64,000 nucleotides of DNA from Mya arenaria (taxonomy: Eukaryota; Mollusca; Bivalvia; Myida; Myidae), in contig NC_069125.1 of assembly GCF_026914265.1 (NCBI RefSeq), forward strand, positions 10,085,117 to 10,149,116, read 5' to 3'. Within the stretch, counting starts at the first letter, position 1; each line of letters opens with the position of its first letter. Positions 23,801 through 32,625 of the stretch are shown in pieces. The notes under the pieces are model-generated. The model saw nothing but the letters and a program-made list of their open reading frames with translations, did no database searches and was not told where the DNA came from. Both the position numbers and the translations under genes were made by a program.

Positions 23801-26800
23801 AGAACTCTATACTGATAAGAAATGTTTGTTATATGAAACTTGAAAAAGTACTCACTTATTTTAATCGAGTAGATGTTGGTACTCCCTAGTCCAACATGTT
23901 CTACCATAGTCAGCCAATTGCTTTGTTCAGTGTGAAATAGGACACTGTAATGATAAGACACGCTGGTTACATGAAAATTGGTTAAAGTTTTCACTTATTC
24001 AGATTGAATACCTATATGTGGGTACTCCATTGTCCAATGGGTTCTCCCATTGTAACCAATTACTATGTTCAGTGTGAGATTGGACACCATACTGATGAGA
24101 CATTTTTGTTGCATAAAAATTGCTCAATTTTTCAGATAAAGTACTTAGATGCGGCTACTTTTTTGTCCCATAAGTACTACCTGGACCAGCCAATTACCTT
24201 GTTCAGTACTCCTTTATCCAAAAAGTACTACCTTGGCAAGCCAATTACCTTGTTCAGTTCTCTTTTATCCAACAAGTACTACCTGGGCCAGTCAATTACC
24301 TTGTTCAGTTCTCCTTTATCCAAAAAGTACTACCTGGTCCAGCCAATTACCTTGTTCAGTACTCCTTTATCCAAAAAGTACTACCTGGGTCAGCCAATTA
24401 CCTTGTTCAGTTCTCCTTTATCCAAAAAGTACTACCTTGGCCAGCCAATTACCTTGTTCAGTTGTCCTTTATCCAACAAGTACTACCTTGGCCAGCCAAT
24501 TACCTTGTTCAGTTGTCCTTTATCCAACAAGTACTACCTGGGCAAACCAATTACCTTGTTCAGTACTCCTTTATCCAACAAGTACTACCTTGGCCAGCCA
24601 ATTACCTTGTTCAGTTGTCCTTTATCCAACAAGTACTACCTGGGCAAACCAATTACCTTGTTCAGTACTCTTTTATCCAACAAGTACTACCTGGGCCAGT
24701 CAATTACCATGTTCAGTTCTCCTTTATCCAAAAAGTACTACCTGGTCCAGCCAATTACCTTGTTCAGTTCTCATTTATCCAAAAAGTACTATCTGGGTCA
24801 GCCAATTACCTTGTTCAGTTCTCCTTTATCCTAAAAGTACTACCTTGGCCAGCCAATTACCTTGTTCAGTACTCCTTTATCCAACAAGTACTACCTTGGC
24901 AAGCCAATTTCCTTGTTCAGTACTCCTTTATCCAACAAGTACTACCTTGGCAAGCCAATTACCTTGTTCAGTACTCCTTTATCCTAAAAGTACTACCTTG
25001 GCCAGCCAATTACCTTGTTCAGTACTCCTTTATCCAACAAGTACTACCTTGGCCAGCCAATTACCTTGTTCAGTTGTCCTTTATCCAACAAGTACTACCT
25101 GGGCCAGCCAATTACCATGTTCAGTTGTCCTTTATCCAACAAGTACTACCTGGGCAAACCAATTACCTTGTTCAGTACTCCTTTATCCAACAAGTACTAC
25201 CTGGGCCAGCCAATTACCTTGTTCAGTACTCCTTTATTCAACAAGTACTACCTTGGCCAGCCAATTACCTTGTTCAGTACTCCTTTATTCAACAAGTACT
25301 ACCTGGGCCAGCCAATTACCTTGTTCAGTACTCCTTTATCCAACAAGTACTACCTGGGCCAGCCAATTACCTTGTTCAGTACTCCTTTATCCAAAAAGTA
25401 CTACCTTGGCCAGCCAATTACCTTGTTCAGTACTCCTTTATCCAACAAGTACTACCTTGGCCAGCCAATTACCTTGTTCAATTTTCCTTTACCCAACAAG
25501 TACTACCTGGGCAAACCAATTACCTTGTTCAGTACTCTTTTATCCTAAAAGTACTACCTGGGCCAGCCAATTACCTTGTTCAGTTCTCCTTTATCCAAAA
25601 AGTATACCAGGGCCAGCCAATTACCTTGTTCAGTTCTCTTTTATCCAACAAGTACTACCTGGGCCAGTCAATTACCTTGTTCAGTTCTCCTTTATCCAAA
25701 AAGTACTACCTGGGTCAGTTGATTACCAATAATATGCTCACTAATTCAGATGACCTACCTAGATGTGGGTACTCCCCTATCCAACAAGTACTACCTAGGC
25801 CAGTCCGAGGGAGAGATGTATGGCCTTGACCACAACATTGATCGCTTCCTGCCAGAGGTCTCCATGGAACTGAGGCCTGAGTCTGGTATCAAGGGGTTAT
25901 ACTTTACAGGTAAGACATGCCTCGGACCTAAGAGTTTGTAGGTTTGATATCCACCAGGGACTTTCCCTTGGTTCTTAGCTGATTCCACAATCCAGCTAAA
26001 GTAAATAGTATAAACTAAGACATCTTTGATGAATGCACACACTTCTTATGAACTATGTATGTATTTTAGACCTTGCGGTCAAGGTTAACCCGTGAAAGTG
26101 CAAGTACTTTTTCCAACAGGGTCCTTTGTTTTTGCTGAAGGGACAGCATGTGGAAGAGACAGTGGTGGAATACAAGAAAGTCTGGGTGCTATACCCTAGC
26201 TCTTTTTCAAAGAGACTCCTTGGTTCTTTTATGTGCTCGGTGTAAAGCACCGATACACAGGGTACAACTTGGTTAAACCAGTTCTGAGTACACCACTTTT
26301 CCAAGCACTACCCTTTAAATGCCAAGCGCCAGGCAAGGGAGCTACTTGTACCAACTTTTAACGTCTTTTGGTATGACGCGGCCAGGGATCGAACTTACGT
26401 CCTCCCGCTCCATATTTGAAAAGTACTTTAACTTAAATTGTAAAGTGTGAATGTAGTATTACCTTCAAAGTATGCAATTTAAGTGGGTTATATTCATTTA
26501 TCAGTAATGAAAAACCTGATATGAGTTAACAATTGTACCTACTTATGAACATACACACTTACAAAGCTACACTCTTGTCATTGTTCCCACTTTGATAGAA
26601 TGACATTTTTGGTAACATTTACACTTTAAAGATTACCTTGCCTCTTAAAACACTTTCTAAAGTGAATGCAATCTGACATACAGTCAGTCTTGTGACCAGA
26701 CATTTTTATTGGTCCACTATGTGATGAGTATATCCCAATTCAAGAACAGAAATTTTCACAGTTTTATTGTGTTTTTCAGGCCAGGATATTCTGACGTGTG

Positions 26801-26928
26801 GCTTCAGCGGAGCGATGCATGCCGGGCTGTTGACTGCCTCAAAAGTTCTCCACAGGAACCTGCTCAATGACCTGACGGCAGTCACCAAGGAAGTACGAGC
26901 TAGCAACAAGAAGGTGAAAACAGAGTGA
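8628..26928 (+). CDS. RETSAT: All-trans-retinol 13,14-reductase (RetSat), 12 exons
   Basis: This flavoprotein family saturates the C13-C14 double bond of all-trans-retinol, giving 13,14-dihydroretinol, at the ER membrane. Coding exons: 8628-8832, 13801-13983, 15121-15230, 15764-15898, 16735-16939, 17608-17805, 19054-19173, 20081-20204, 22217-22347, 23136-23302, 25750-25909, 26780-26928. They join in frame into 628 residues with GT-AG introns, close to the usual ~610. The N-terminus is hydrophobic (about residues 5-34), fitting an ER anchor or signal. Exon 2 has the dinucleotide-binding fingerprint GSGIGG (85-90) ending in [10 protein letters not shown]. Later exons carry the phytoene-desaturase-like signature, including [11 protein letters not shown] and the C-terminal [17 protein letters not shown]. 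The start is the first ATG before the hydrophobic segment. Introns hold many transposons; introns 9 and 10 hold tandem copies of the following exon's 5' end. Orthology within the RetSat/CrtI-like family is strong by order and length, but the reaction is inferred. Confidence 0.93.
8899..9000. mobile_element. GC-rich MITE fragment in RETSAT intron 1
   Basis: Starts TGCACCAGCAGGCCAATTGT and follows the element at 90-356 for about 90 bases, then stops; the far terminus is missing. It begins only 66 bases after exon 1. Confidence 0.7.
9139..10614. mobile_element. Mutator-like non-autonomous element in RETSAT intron 1
   Basis: Termini GGGCGATAC and GTATCGCCC are perfect inverted copies. The flanks CAAAAATAG (9130-9138) and CAAAAATAG (10615-10623) form a perfect 9-bp target duplication, as Mutator-superfamily elements make. 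Both subterminal regions carry repeats of CCGGTCTC in inverted orientation, possible transposase-binding sites. The interior is AT-rich with no transposase. Confidence 0.75.
10700..10750. repeat. (GGTT)n microsatellite
   Basis: About ten GGTT units with single-base changes. Confidence 0.9.
10745..11115. repeat. Two-copy tandem duplication, ~200 bp
   Basis: Both copies run from TAGTATTCAACT to GACCAGGTTGGTCAGCGA, with AAAAAGGCTGACC before the end. The end motif CTGACCAGGTTGGTCAG is itself palindromic. Confidence 0.7.
11121..11898. mobile_element. TA-flanked MITE with CCGTAAATGACTGGG ends
   Basis: The ends are CCGTAAATGACTGGGTATTA and the inverted copy ATACCCAGTCATTTACGG, with TA on both sides, as for Tc1/mariner-type insertion. 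No transposase frame is present. Confidence 0.75.
12085..12871. mobile_element. TA-flanked MITE with CCGTAATTCACC ends
   Basis: The ends CCGTAATTCACCTAAGAGTT and inverted AACTCTTAGGTGAATTACAG are flanked by TA (12083-12084, 12872-12873). It is similar in size to the element 180 bases upstream and shares the outer CCGTAA, but differs inside. Confidence 0.75.
12965..13215. mobile_element. Hairpin (foldback) element, copy 1
   Basis: Bases 12965-13119 form two arms of ~65 nt ending in AAGACTGCTGACAAA and its inverse GTCAGCAGTCTT, around a ~35-nt loop. A ~95-base tail follows (to GTGCAGCTTTAAT). A second copy lies at 57426-57695. Confidence 0.75.
13240..13300. repeat. Short dispersed repeat, inverse copy near 35030-35088
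   Basis: TTTTTTTGGTGCAATTTACT through GGCTGTTTCCCC matches the reverse complement of 35038-35088 with few changes. Confidence 0.6.
13801..13983 (+). CDS. RETSAT: RETSAT exon 2 (FAD-binding fingerprint)
   Basis: Acceptor TGTCTTTCAG. Codes [15 protein letters not shown] through KGYEFDTG; donor ACAG|GTATTA, phase 1. Confidence 0.95.
14057..14160 (+). repeat. Diverged single unit of the ~150-bp repeat family
   Basis: Carries ACTTGGTACC..., GAGTTTATAGAGACCTTTCA and GTTATGGTCACTGTTTACT in the order seen in the array at 20337-21506. Confidence 0.5.
14680..14995. repeat. Dispersed repeat, related to 37060-37385
   Basis: Shares the cores TTCTGCCTTCATA and CCTTTTTAAAACCTGG / CCTTTTTAAAACTTGG with 37060-37385, similarly spaced. 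The alignment is patchy. Confidence 0.4.
15121..15230 (+). CDS. RETSAT: RETSAT exon 3
   Basis: Acceptor CATTTATCAG; codes [19 protein letters not shown] to DNVFDT; donor GACACA|GTGAGT, phase 0. Confidence 0.92.
15259..15399. mobile_element. 141-bp MITE with perfect 16-bp inverted ends
   Basis: Ends GCAGTGCGTTCAGTAA and TTACTGAACGCACTGC are perfect inverted copies. It starts 28 bases into intron 3. Confidence 0.8.
15764..15898 (+). CDS. RETSAT: RETSAT exon 4
   Basis: Acceptor GCTGTATTGTAG; codes [15 protein letters not shown] to EFMKLLD; donor CTTGAT|GTAAAT, phase 0. Confidence 0.9.
15974..16142. mobile_element. TACAGT-type MITE in RETSAT intron 4
   Basis: The ends TACAGTCAAAACTCGCTATG and inverted CATAGCGAGTTTCGACTGTA bound 169 bases; TA is the likely target. 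Same end style as 17995 and 19346 but a different subfamily. Confidence 0.8.
16398..16706 (+). mobile_element. TIR-bounded element containing a tRNA-like Pol III promoter
   Basis: The ends TTAAAGGGGCTATACA and TGTATAGTCCCTTTAA are inverted (one mismatch). Inside, 16518-16570 has a tRNA-like segment: an A-box-like TAGTTGATACAACACTGG and a B-box GGTTCGAACC. It could be a MITE that captured a SINE or a SINE with inverted ends. Confidence 0.6.
16735..16939 (+). CDS. RETSAT: RETSAT exon 5
   Basis: Acceptor TTGATACAG; codes [20 protein letters not shown] to MSYIFGDMG; donor ATGG|GTTAGT, phase 1. Confidence 0.92.
17608..17805 (+). CDS. RETSAT: RETSAT exon 6
   Basis: Acceptor CATACTTCAG; codes [18 protein letters not shown], then the conserved [15 protein letters not shown]; donor CATG|GTAAGT, phase 1. 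It is more GC-rich than neighbouring exons. Confidence 0.95.
17995..18768. mobile_element. TACAGT-type MITE with CCGGTTTAGTGAGG repeats in RETSAT intron 6
   Basis: The ends TACAGTGAAAACTCACTAAA and inverted CGAGGTTCCACTGTA bound about 774 bases. Subterminal TTCCGGTTTAGTGAGGATT occurs twice at the left, and variants (TTCCGGTTTTGTGGAGAT) occur at the right. No transposase seen. Confidence 0.8.
19054..19173 (+). CDS. RETSAT: RETSAT exon 7
   Basis: Acceptor TGTTTGCAG; codes [20 protein letters not shown] to KEVAEKS; donor AGTC|GTAAGT, phase 1. Confidence 0.9.
19346..19523. mobile_element. TACAGTCGAACC MITE in RETSAT intron 7
   Basis: The ends TACAGTCGAACCTCTTTGGC and inverted CCAACGGGGTTCGACTGTA bound 178 bases. 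A second copy is at 58699-58866 and an end fragment at 56543-56577. Confidence 0.8.
19655..19960 (-). mobile_element. tRNA-derived SINE heads, two in tandem
   Basis: On the - strand, B-box-like GGGCTCGATCCCTGA (about 19657-19671) and GGGTTAGATCCCTGAC (about 19905-19920) each follow tRNA-like sequence. Both heads are preceded in that orientation by GCACTTATACTGT-like sequence. Confidence 0.5.
19962..19993. repeat. (TA)n-rich microsatellite
   Basis: Interrupted TATATA run about 90 bases before the exon 8 acceptor. Confidence 0.8.
20081..20204 (+). CDS. RETSAT: RETSAT exon 8
   Basis: Acceptor AATATTTCAG; codes [20 protein letters not shown] to NFWSFC; donor TGCAA|GTAGGT, phase 2. Confidence 0.9.
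20337..21506 (+). repeat. ~150-bp tandem repeat, about 8 copies, in RETSAT intron 8
   Basis: Each unit runs GTTGAAACTGAATAACTTTA, GTTGACATATCTTGACCAAA, CCTTTCATGGGATTGCGTTT, GGGTCCCTAGGGTCAAGGTC, CACTGTTACTAAAAATAGAA. Copies differ by a few percent and small indels. Same family as 6890-7235. Confidence 0.9.
21700..22020 (+). repeat. Degenerate ~33-bp tandem repeat
   Basis: Variants of GTGAACTGAAGTTATTCCCC / TTGGTGAA recur about nine times with much divergence, just before exon 9. Confidence 0.6.
22217..22347 (+). CDS. RETSAT: RETSAT exon 9
   Basis: Acceptor CCATTTCTAG; codes [20 protein letters not shown] to WEEKNPG; donor CCAG|GTATAC, phase 1. Confidence 0.9.
22900..23135 (+). repeat. Two diverged tandem copies of the RETSAT exon 10 5' end (intron 9)
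   Basis: Copy 1 (about 22902-22946) reads AGTCAGTTGCCATAGTAATC... and copy 2 (about 23018-23062) reads ...CTGCCTTGGTAATCAAGCTG. The real exon 10 reads AGTCAGTTGCCTTAGTAATC.... Spacing is ~117 bases, and the intervening sequence also aligns, including the ATTTCAG acceptor region. The period is thus an old tandem duplication of intron end plus exon start. Confidence 0.75.
23136..23302 (+). CDS. RETSAT: RETSAT exon 10
   Basis: Acceptor TTGTATTTCCAG; codes [20 protein letters not shown] to NMFPKLQGK; donor GGCAAG|GTGGCA, phase 0. Its first ~45 bases have two diverged copies upstream in intron 9. Confidence 0.9.
23597..24150 (+). repeat. Older ~135-bp tandem copies of intron 10 end plus RETSAT exon 11 start
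   Basis: Five copies start near 23597, 23719, 23862, 24000 and 24134. They keep sequence such as GAGTACCTAGATGTGGGTAC followed by TCCTTTGTCCAACAAGTGCT, i.e. the opening of exon 11 (CTACCTAGATGTGGGTACTC), and several keep a preceding TTCAG. They are more diverged than the 51-bp units that follow. Confidence 0.8.
24170..25735 (+). repeat. 51-bp minisatellite, about 30 copies, derived from RETSAT exon 11
   Basis: The unit is CAATTACCTTGTTCAG joined to TACTCCTTTATCCAACAAGT and ACTACCTGGGCCAGC. The second part matches exon 11 (ACTCCCCTATCCAACAAGTACTACCTAGGCCAG at 25773-25805), and the first part resembles the intron end before exon 11. In exon frame it reads [17 protein letters not shown], 17 residues. 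Three units carry TAA in that frame (about 24832, 24985, 25544), and one unit near 25600 has a 1-base deletion. Because 51 is a multiple of 3, all three forward frames stay open for hundreds of codons; these are not genes. Confidence 0.9.
25750..25909 (+). CDS. RETSAT: RETSAT exon 11
   Basis: Acceptor CTCACTAATTCAG. Codes [20 protein letters not shown] through IKGLYFTG; donor TACAG|GTAAGA, phase 1. The nearer AG (CCTACCTAG at 25764) is out of phase with exon 10, so 25750 is preferred. The block [11 protein letters not shown] is the unit amplified upstream. Confidence 0.88.
25940..26415 (-). mobile_element. Bivalve-type tRNA-derived SINE, - strand
   Basis: Read on the - strand, the head has a B-box (AAGTTCGATCCCTGG, about 26386-26400), and the body runs through CAAGTAGCTCCCTTGCCTGG and ACCAAGTTGTACCCTGTGTA. 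Long SINE-like repeats of this kind are widespread in bivalves; that link is from memory of the family. It lies in RETSAT intron 11. Confidence 0.5.
26780..26928 (+). CDS. RETSAT: RETSAT exon 12 (C-terminus)
   Basis: Acceptor GTGTTTTTCAG; codes [20 protein letters not shown] to KKVKTE and TGA at 26926-26928. The GFSGAMHAG stretch is the C-terminal FAD-proximal motif of this oxidoreductase family. Confidence 0.93.
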
Positions 26929-27720
26929 TTCAGGAATTGTTTATAGTAATCACCAGGAGTTGTTTAAGTTTAGAATTCGTTCAAATTATGATTCCAGGCC
27001 TCAGTTGAACACTGTTATACCATCAGTGCATACTTTCCAGATAAAAAAAAATGGCTACCGGATAGTTTAAATAAAATGCTTTTAAGAAAAGAACAAACCC
27101 CCCAAAAATACTTTGCTGAAGCGAATATAATTTCTATAAAAATCATCTTAGTTAAGGACAAAAACCTGGTTTTCTGAGAAAAATCCCCTGGTTTTCTGAG
27201 CAAAATCCCCTGATTTTATGAGCAAAATCCCCTGGTTTTCTGAGCAAGATCCCCTAGCAAGATCCCCTTGTTTTCTGAGCAAAATCCCCTGGGAAGCCTT
27301 CCATCAATATGGCATGTTTGATAATGTAAGGTCAAATTAAAAAATTTAACCATGACAATTTCATTTACACCAATAATTGTGAACAATATTGTGCCTATTA
27401 ATGACTGCACCCAATGTCTTGGTAATAAATATTTATTTACATATCCTTCGACCTCTTTGTACAAAAATGTACCTTTTGCTAGTACTAGCATGAACTTTTA
27501 ATTTATACTTTGTATTTGTTAAATTTTATGATTTACAAACAAATTAATAATGTCTTTTTTATACAAATTTATTGTTCTGCTGTACATGCGCATTTAGTTA
27601 TGTTAAACTTTTTGTTTGGAAGTATCAAAACTTGTCAAAGTGGAGTGTTCAAATTTGAAAAAAATGTTGATTTTATGTTATTTCATTCTTGGACATTTCT
27701 TTTATATTGTAATAAAGCAC
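26929..27720 (+). other. RETSAT: RETSAT 3' UTR (predicted)
   Basis: Non-coding after the stop. Polyadenylation-signal-like AATAAA occurs at 27070-27075, about 27423, 27711-27716 and near 28156. Which is used cannot be told from sequence. Confidence 0.5.
27165..27292 (+). repeat. ~22-bp tandem repeat in the predicted RETSAT 3' UTR
   Basis: Units of CCCCTGGTTTTCTGAGCAAA repeated about six times, with one partial unit. Confidence 0.8.
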
Positions 27721-27779
27721 ATCTCATCAACATGTGTATGTAAAACACGAAATATAATCATGATTTGTTAGTCTTTTAT

Positions 27780-29440
27780 CTTTGAAAATGATATGTTTTT
27801 GCTGTTGTATATTATTTATAACTAAAATATTTTGAATCTGTGATAAACAACTTACATGTACATCATGGTTTTGTGAAAATGACGGTTGTGTGATATTTAG
27901 TTGTCAGGATCATAGATTCACATTCAATTTCAATATTTAACACAGTCATAGAAATTAAGGTTTGAAGCGTGGCTATTAACAGGTATACATTATGTTTAAG
28001 AAAATTGCTTGGATTATTTATGGATTTTTGCATTATTCTTGTGTTTAGTTTAAGAATATTTATAGGATGGTGGTTTGTTGTGGTGTAAGATTGTAATATA
28101 TTCCACCGAGTCAGCACCAAAAGTGTTAGATGTAATTAATTGTGATCTTACACTGAAATAAACAATTTTTGTTTTCATGATGTGCCTAAAAACGATATGA
28201 AAAGGACAGTTAACTGTGTTTTTTAGAAAAGAGTATCAAATTGTATTTGAACATAAAGACATGCCCTAATGATGTCGTTGAAATTTCTTGCGTGCCCTGT
28301 GCACAATACTAGATTTGGACGTGAGACCGAACTAAAATGTCAAAACAGCAATAGTATGAAATTGGGAAGCATATGATAAATGAAATGTATAGGTGGTTTG
28401 AAATGTATAGGTGGTTATTATTGAAATTGAATGTGTTAAGGTAGAAATATGATTGCATATATATAATATATAATACATTTTATTGTTAAAATTTGGAGGG
28501 TCCGTGGGTGTGGGGCAGTTTGAATTTTTGAATTTGTCATCCTTTGTAATGCAACATACATTTGATAATGATATAATTGAACCACTAGTAGCAATAAATT
28601 AGCAGTATACAATCTCTTAATGAACAAGGAAAATGTAAAACAGAAGACATATAGTTAATGGTATTTTTTTCTGATCTGCGTTGTGCTTTGTCTAGTTTGG
28701 ATGAGCGGTGTTTTGCATTTTTTTATATTTTTTTTATTCTTAACCGAATTCCATAGGCCAATTCATTAAGTGGTCTTATATATATCTTAAAAACACACAC
28801 AACATATTATTCATTAATGTACAGTGTTAATTTCACATTGGTTAAGATAACAAATAAAGATCATTTCAAGTTACAATTAAAATCATTTCTAAAACCAGGA
28901 ATGACATATTTCAAAACGATTATTTTTATAAGATCTTTATAAGATTTAAGCTTCTGATAAAATTTTGGAATTTTTGTATTGGAATATTCGTTGCCATTAG
29001 AACCCTTTAATGAAAATAAAATATGATAAAACCAAACTAAATATTTCACTCAGATTACACATGCCCTAAATGATAGTACTTAGTGCTTTAGTCTTTATTT
29101 TCAGGGATAAATTATTTATCTTATGCATTCTAATTTTGTTTAGTTATGCTATATATATAAATATATATATACACATGTAATAAATCCTTCAACTACAAAA
29201 GTTGGGTTATGTTTCTTGTGTACCTTGTTTTGTTTCATATGATAACGAACAGCCGAAGAACATTAGTACTGTAGAAAAAGTTATAAGTGCATTTGTGCAT
29301 CCCTGTATTATTCTTTCTATTTGACCTACATTTACAAATACAACATGTAAGATTGATGGATCAGAATTCATGATCATACAAATAATGATTGGATATATTT
29401 TATAACACATGACATATTTTGTAACATTGGTATATGCAAT
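27780..29440. other. Spacer without recognised features
   Basis: AT-rich, with no coding or RNA signal that I can support. Confidence 0.4.
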
Positions 29441-29444
29441 TAAT

Positions 29445-29810
29445 TAAAGATGCACTATTAATCCCAAAAAAGATTTTAATACCACAATTAATACTTTGGT
29501 TTAAATATTTCAAAAAAGGATGAAAAAGTGTCGAAAACAATGGTTCTTATGAAGGATGCTGAGTTTATTTTGAATGAAATGAGCCTAAAACACGGTATTT
29601 CTACCTTATGAGACTACAGTAGAACACAGTAAATCTTTTAGCATTCACCAATCATTTAATATCTTTGCGTTTTCTGTTTATTAAATACAGGGTTACAAAC
29701 TTGTTATCAGTTATAAATATTTTCCATAAATGCATTATATAGGAAGTGGTTGAAGGTTTATCAGTCAAAATTGATGTTGGTTATACATGTGTATGTATTG
29801 TTTTTGAATA
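29445..29810 (+). repeat. Dispersed repeat D, copy 1
   Basis: Starts AAAGATGCACTATTAATCCC and contains AACAATGGTTCTTATGAAGG and TAGCATTCACCAATCATTTA. Other copies: 46171-46505 (+), 59835-60178 (-), 60977-61300 (+). No protein and no clear terminal repeats. Confidence 0.8.
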
Positions 29811-29929
29811 AGAATGTCACTTTAAACATTCAAAGGTATACAAGTGTGTCTGTTGTTATGGATTGCATCAGTTACACCAATGATTCACATGATAGGTTGA
29901 TAACTGATGTTCACAGTTATGATGACATA

Positions 29930-32625
29930 TCACTTCTGTAATAAACTGACTCTACATAATACCATAATACTGTATGTGATATCACATCACTGCTGTAATA
30001 AATTGATTCTACATAATACTATATGCGATAACACTAATTCTACATAATACTGTATGTGATAACACATCACTGCTGTAATAAACTGATGCTACATAATACT
30101 GTATATGATAACACATCACTGCTGTAAAAAACTAATTCTACATAATACTATATAATATGGGATAACACATCACTGCTGTAATAAACTAATTCTACATAAT
30201 ACTATATAATATGGGATAACACATCACTGCTGTAATAAACTGATTCTACATAATACTATATAATATGGGATAACACATCACTGCTGTAATAATCTGATTC
30301 TACATAATACTATATAATATGGGATAACACATCACTACTGTAATAAACTGATTCTACATAATACTATATAAACTGATTCTACATAATACTATATAATATG
30401 GGATAACACATCACTGCTGTAATAAACTGATTCTACATAATACTATATGTGATAACACATCACTGCTGTAATAAACTGATTCTACATAATACTATATGTG
30501 ATAACACATCACTGCTGTAATAAACTGATTCTACATAATACTATATAATATGTGATAACACATCACTGCTGTAATAAACTGATTCTACATAATACTATAT
30601 AATATGGGATAACACATCACTGCTGTAATAAACTGATTCTACATAATACTATATAATATGGGATAACACATCACTGCTGTAATAATCTGATTCTACATAA
30701 TACTATATAATATGGGATAACACATCACTACTGTAATAAACTGATTCTACATAATACTATATGGGATAACACATCACTGCTGTAATAAACTGATTCTACA
30801 TAATATGGAATAACACATCACTACTGTAATAAACTGATTCTACATAATACTATATAATATGGGATAACACATCACTGCTGTAATAAACTGATTCTACATA
30901 ATACTATATAATATGGGATAACACATCACTGCTGTAATAAACTGATTCTACATAATACTATATAATATGTGATAACACATCACTGCTGTAATAAACTGAT
31001 TCTACATAATACTATATAATATGGGATAACACATCACTACTGTAATAAACTGATTGTACATAATACTATATGGGATAACACATCACTGATTTAATAAACT
31101 GATTATACATATTATTGTATGTGATAACACATCACTGCTGTAATAAACTGATGCTACATAATACTGTATGTGATAACACATCACTGCTGTAATAAACTGA
31201 TTCTACATAATACTATATAATATGGGATAACACATCACTGCTGTAATAAACTGATTCTACATAATACTATATAATATGGGATAACACATCACTGCTGTAA
31301 TAAACTGATGCTACATAATACTGTATATGATAACACATCACTGCTGTAATAAACTAATTCTACATAATACTATATAATATGGGATAACACATCACTGCTG
31401 TAAAAAACTAATTCTACATAATACTATATAATATGGGATAACACATCACTGCTGTAATAAACTAATTCTACATAATACTATATAATATGTGATAACACAT
31501 CACTACTGTAATAAACTGATTCTACATAATACTATATAATATGGGATAACACATCACTGCTGTAATAAACTGATTCTACATAATACTATATAATATGGGA
31601 TAACACATCACTACTGTAATAAACTGATTCTACATAATACTATATAAACTGATTCTACATAATACTATATAATATGGGATAACACATCACTACTGTAATA
31701 AACTGATTCTACATAATACTATATGGGATAACACATCACTGCTGTAATAAACTGATTCTACATAATACTATATAATATGTGATAACACATCACTGCTGTA
31801 ATAAACTGATTCTACATAATACTATATAATATGGGATAACACATCACTGCTGTAATAAACTGATTCTACATAATACTATATAATATGGGATAACACATCA
31901 CTGCTGTAATAAACTGATTCTACATAATACTATATAATATGGGATAACACATCACTGCTGTAATAATCTGATTCTACATAATACTATATAATATGGGATA
32001 ACACATCACTACTGTAATAAACTGATTCTACATAATATTATATGTGATAACTCATCACTGCTGTAATAAACTGATTCTACATAATAATGTATGTGATAAT
32101 GCATCACTGCTGTAATAAACTGATTCTACATAATACTATATGGGATAACACATCGCTGCTGTAATAAACTGATTCTACATACTATTGTATGCGATAACAC
32201 ATCACTGCTGTAATAAACTGATTCTACATAATACTATATGTGATAACACATCACTGCTGTAATAAACTGATTCTACATAATACTATATAATATGGGATAA
32301 CACATCACTACTGTAATAAACTGATTGTACATAATACTATATGGGATAACACATCACTGATTTAATAAACTGATTCTACATATTATTGTATGTGATAACA
32401 CATCACTGCTGTAATAAACTGATTCTACATAATAATGTATGTGATAACTCATCACTGCTGTAATAAACTGATTCTACATAATAATGTATGTGATAACACA
32501 TCACTGCTGTAATAAACTGATTCTACATAATACTGTATGTGATATCACATCACTGCTGTAATAAACGGATTCTACATAATACTGTATATGATAACCCATT
32601 ACTCCTGTAATAAATGATGTATGCT
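29930..32625 (+). repeat. 54-bp satellite array, about 50 copies
   Basis: The main unit is GGGATAACACATCACTGCTG, TAATAAACTGATTCTACATA, ATACTATATAATAT. A shorter variant lacks about 8 bases (TATATGTGATAACAC junction). Blocks of near-identical multi-unit strings recur, indicating recent local homogenisation. Edge units are more diverged. Every unit carries TAATAAA and stops in all frames, so it is non-coding. Confidence 0.95.

Noticed and set aside
24149-25732. Long open frames (up to 527 codons) over the 51-bp array as a repeat-protein gene
   Set aside because: All three forward frames are open because of the period. The units derive from an exon plus intron end, and the exon-frame version has three stops.
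25764-25909. Exon 11 of RetSat starting after CCTACCTAG
   Set aside because: It would put exon 11 out of phase with exon 10; CTAATTCAG at 25749 keeps the frame.
29930-32625. Regular direct repeats suggesting a CRISPR array
   Set aside because: There are no unique spacers between repeats, no cas genes, and the setting is an intron-bearing animal genome; it is a satellite.
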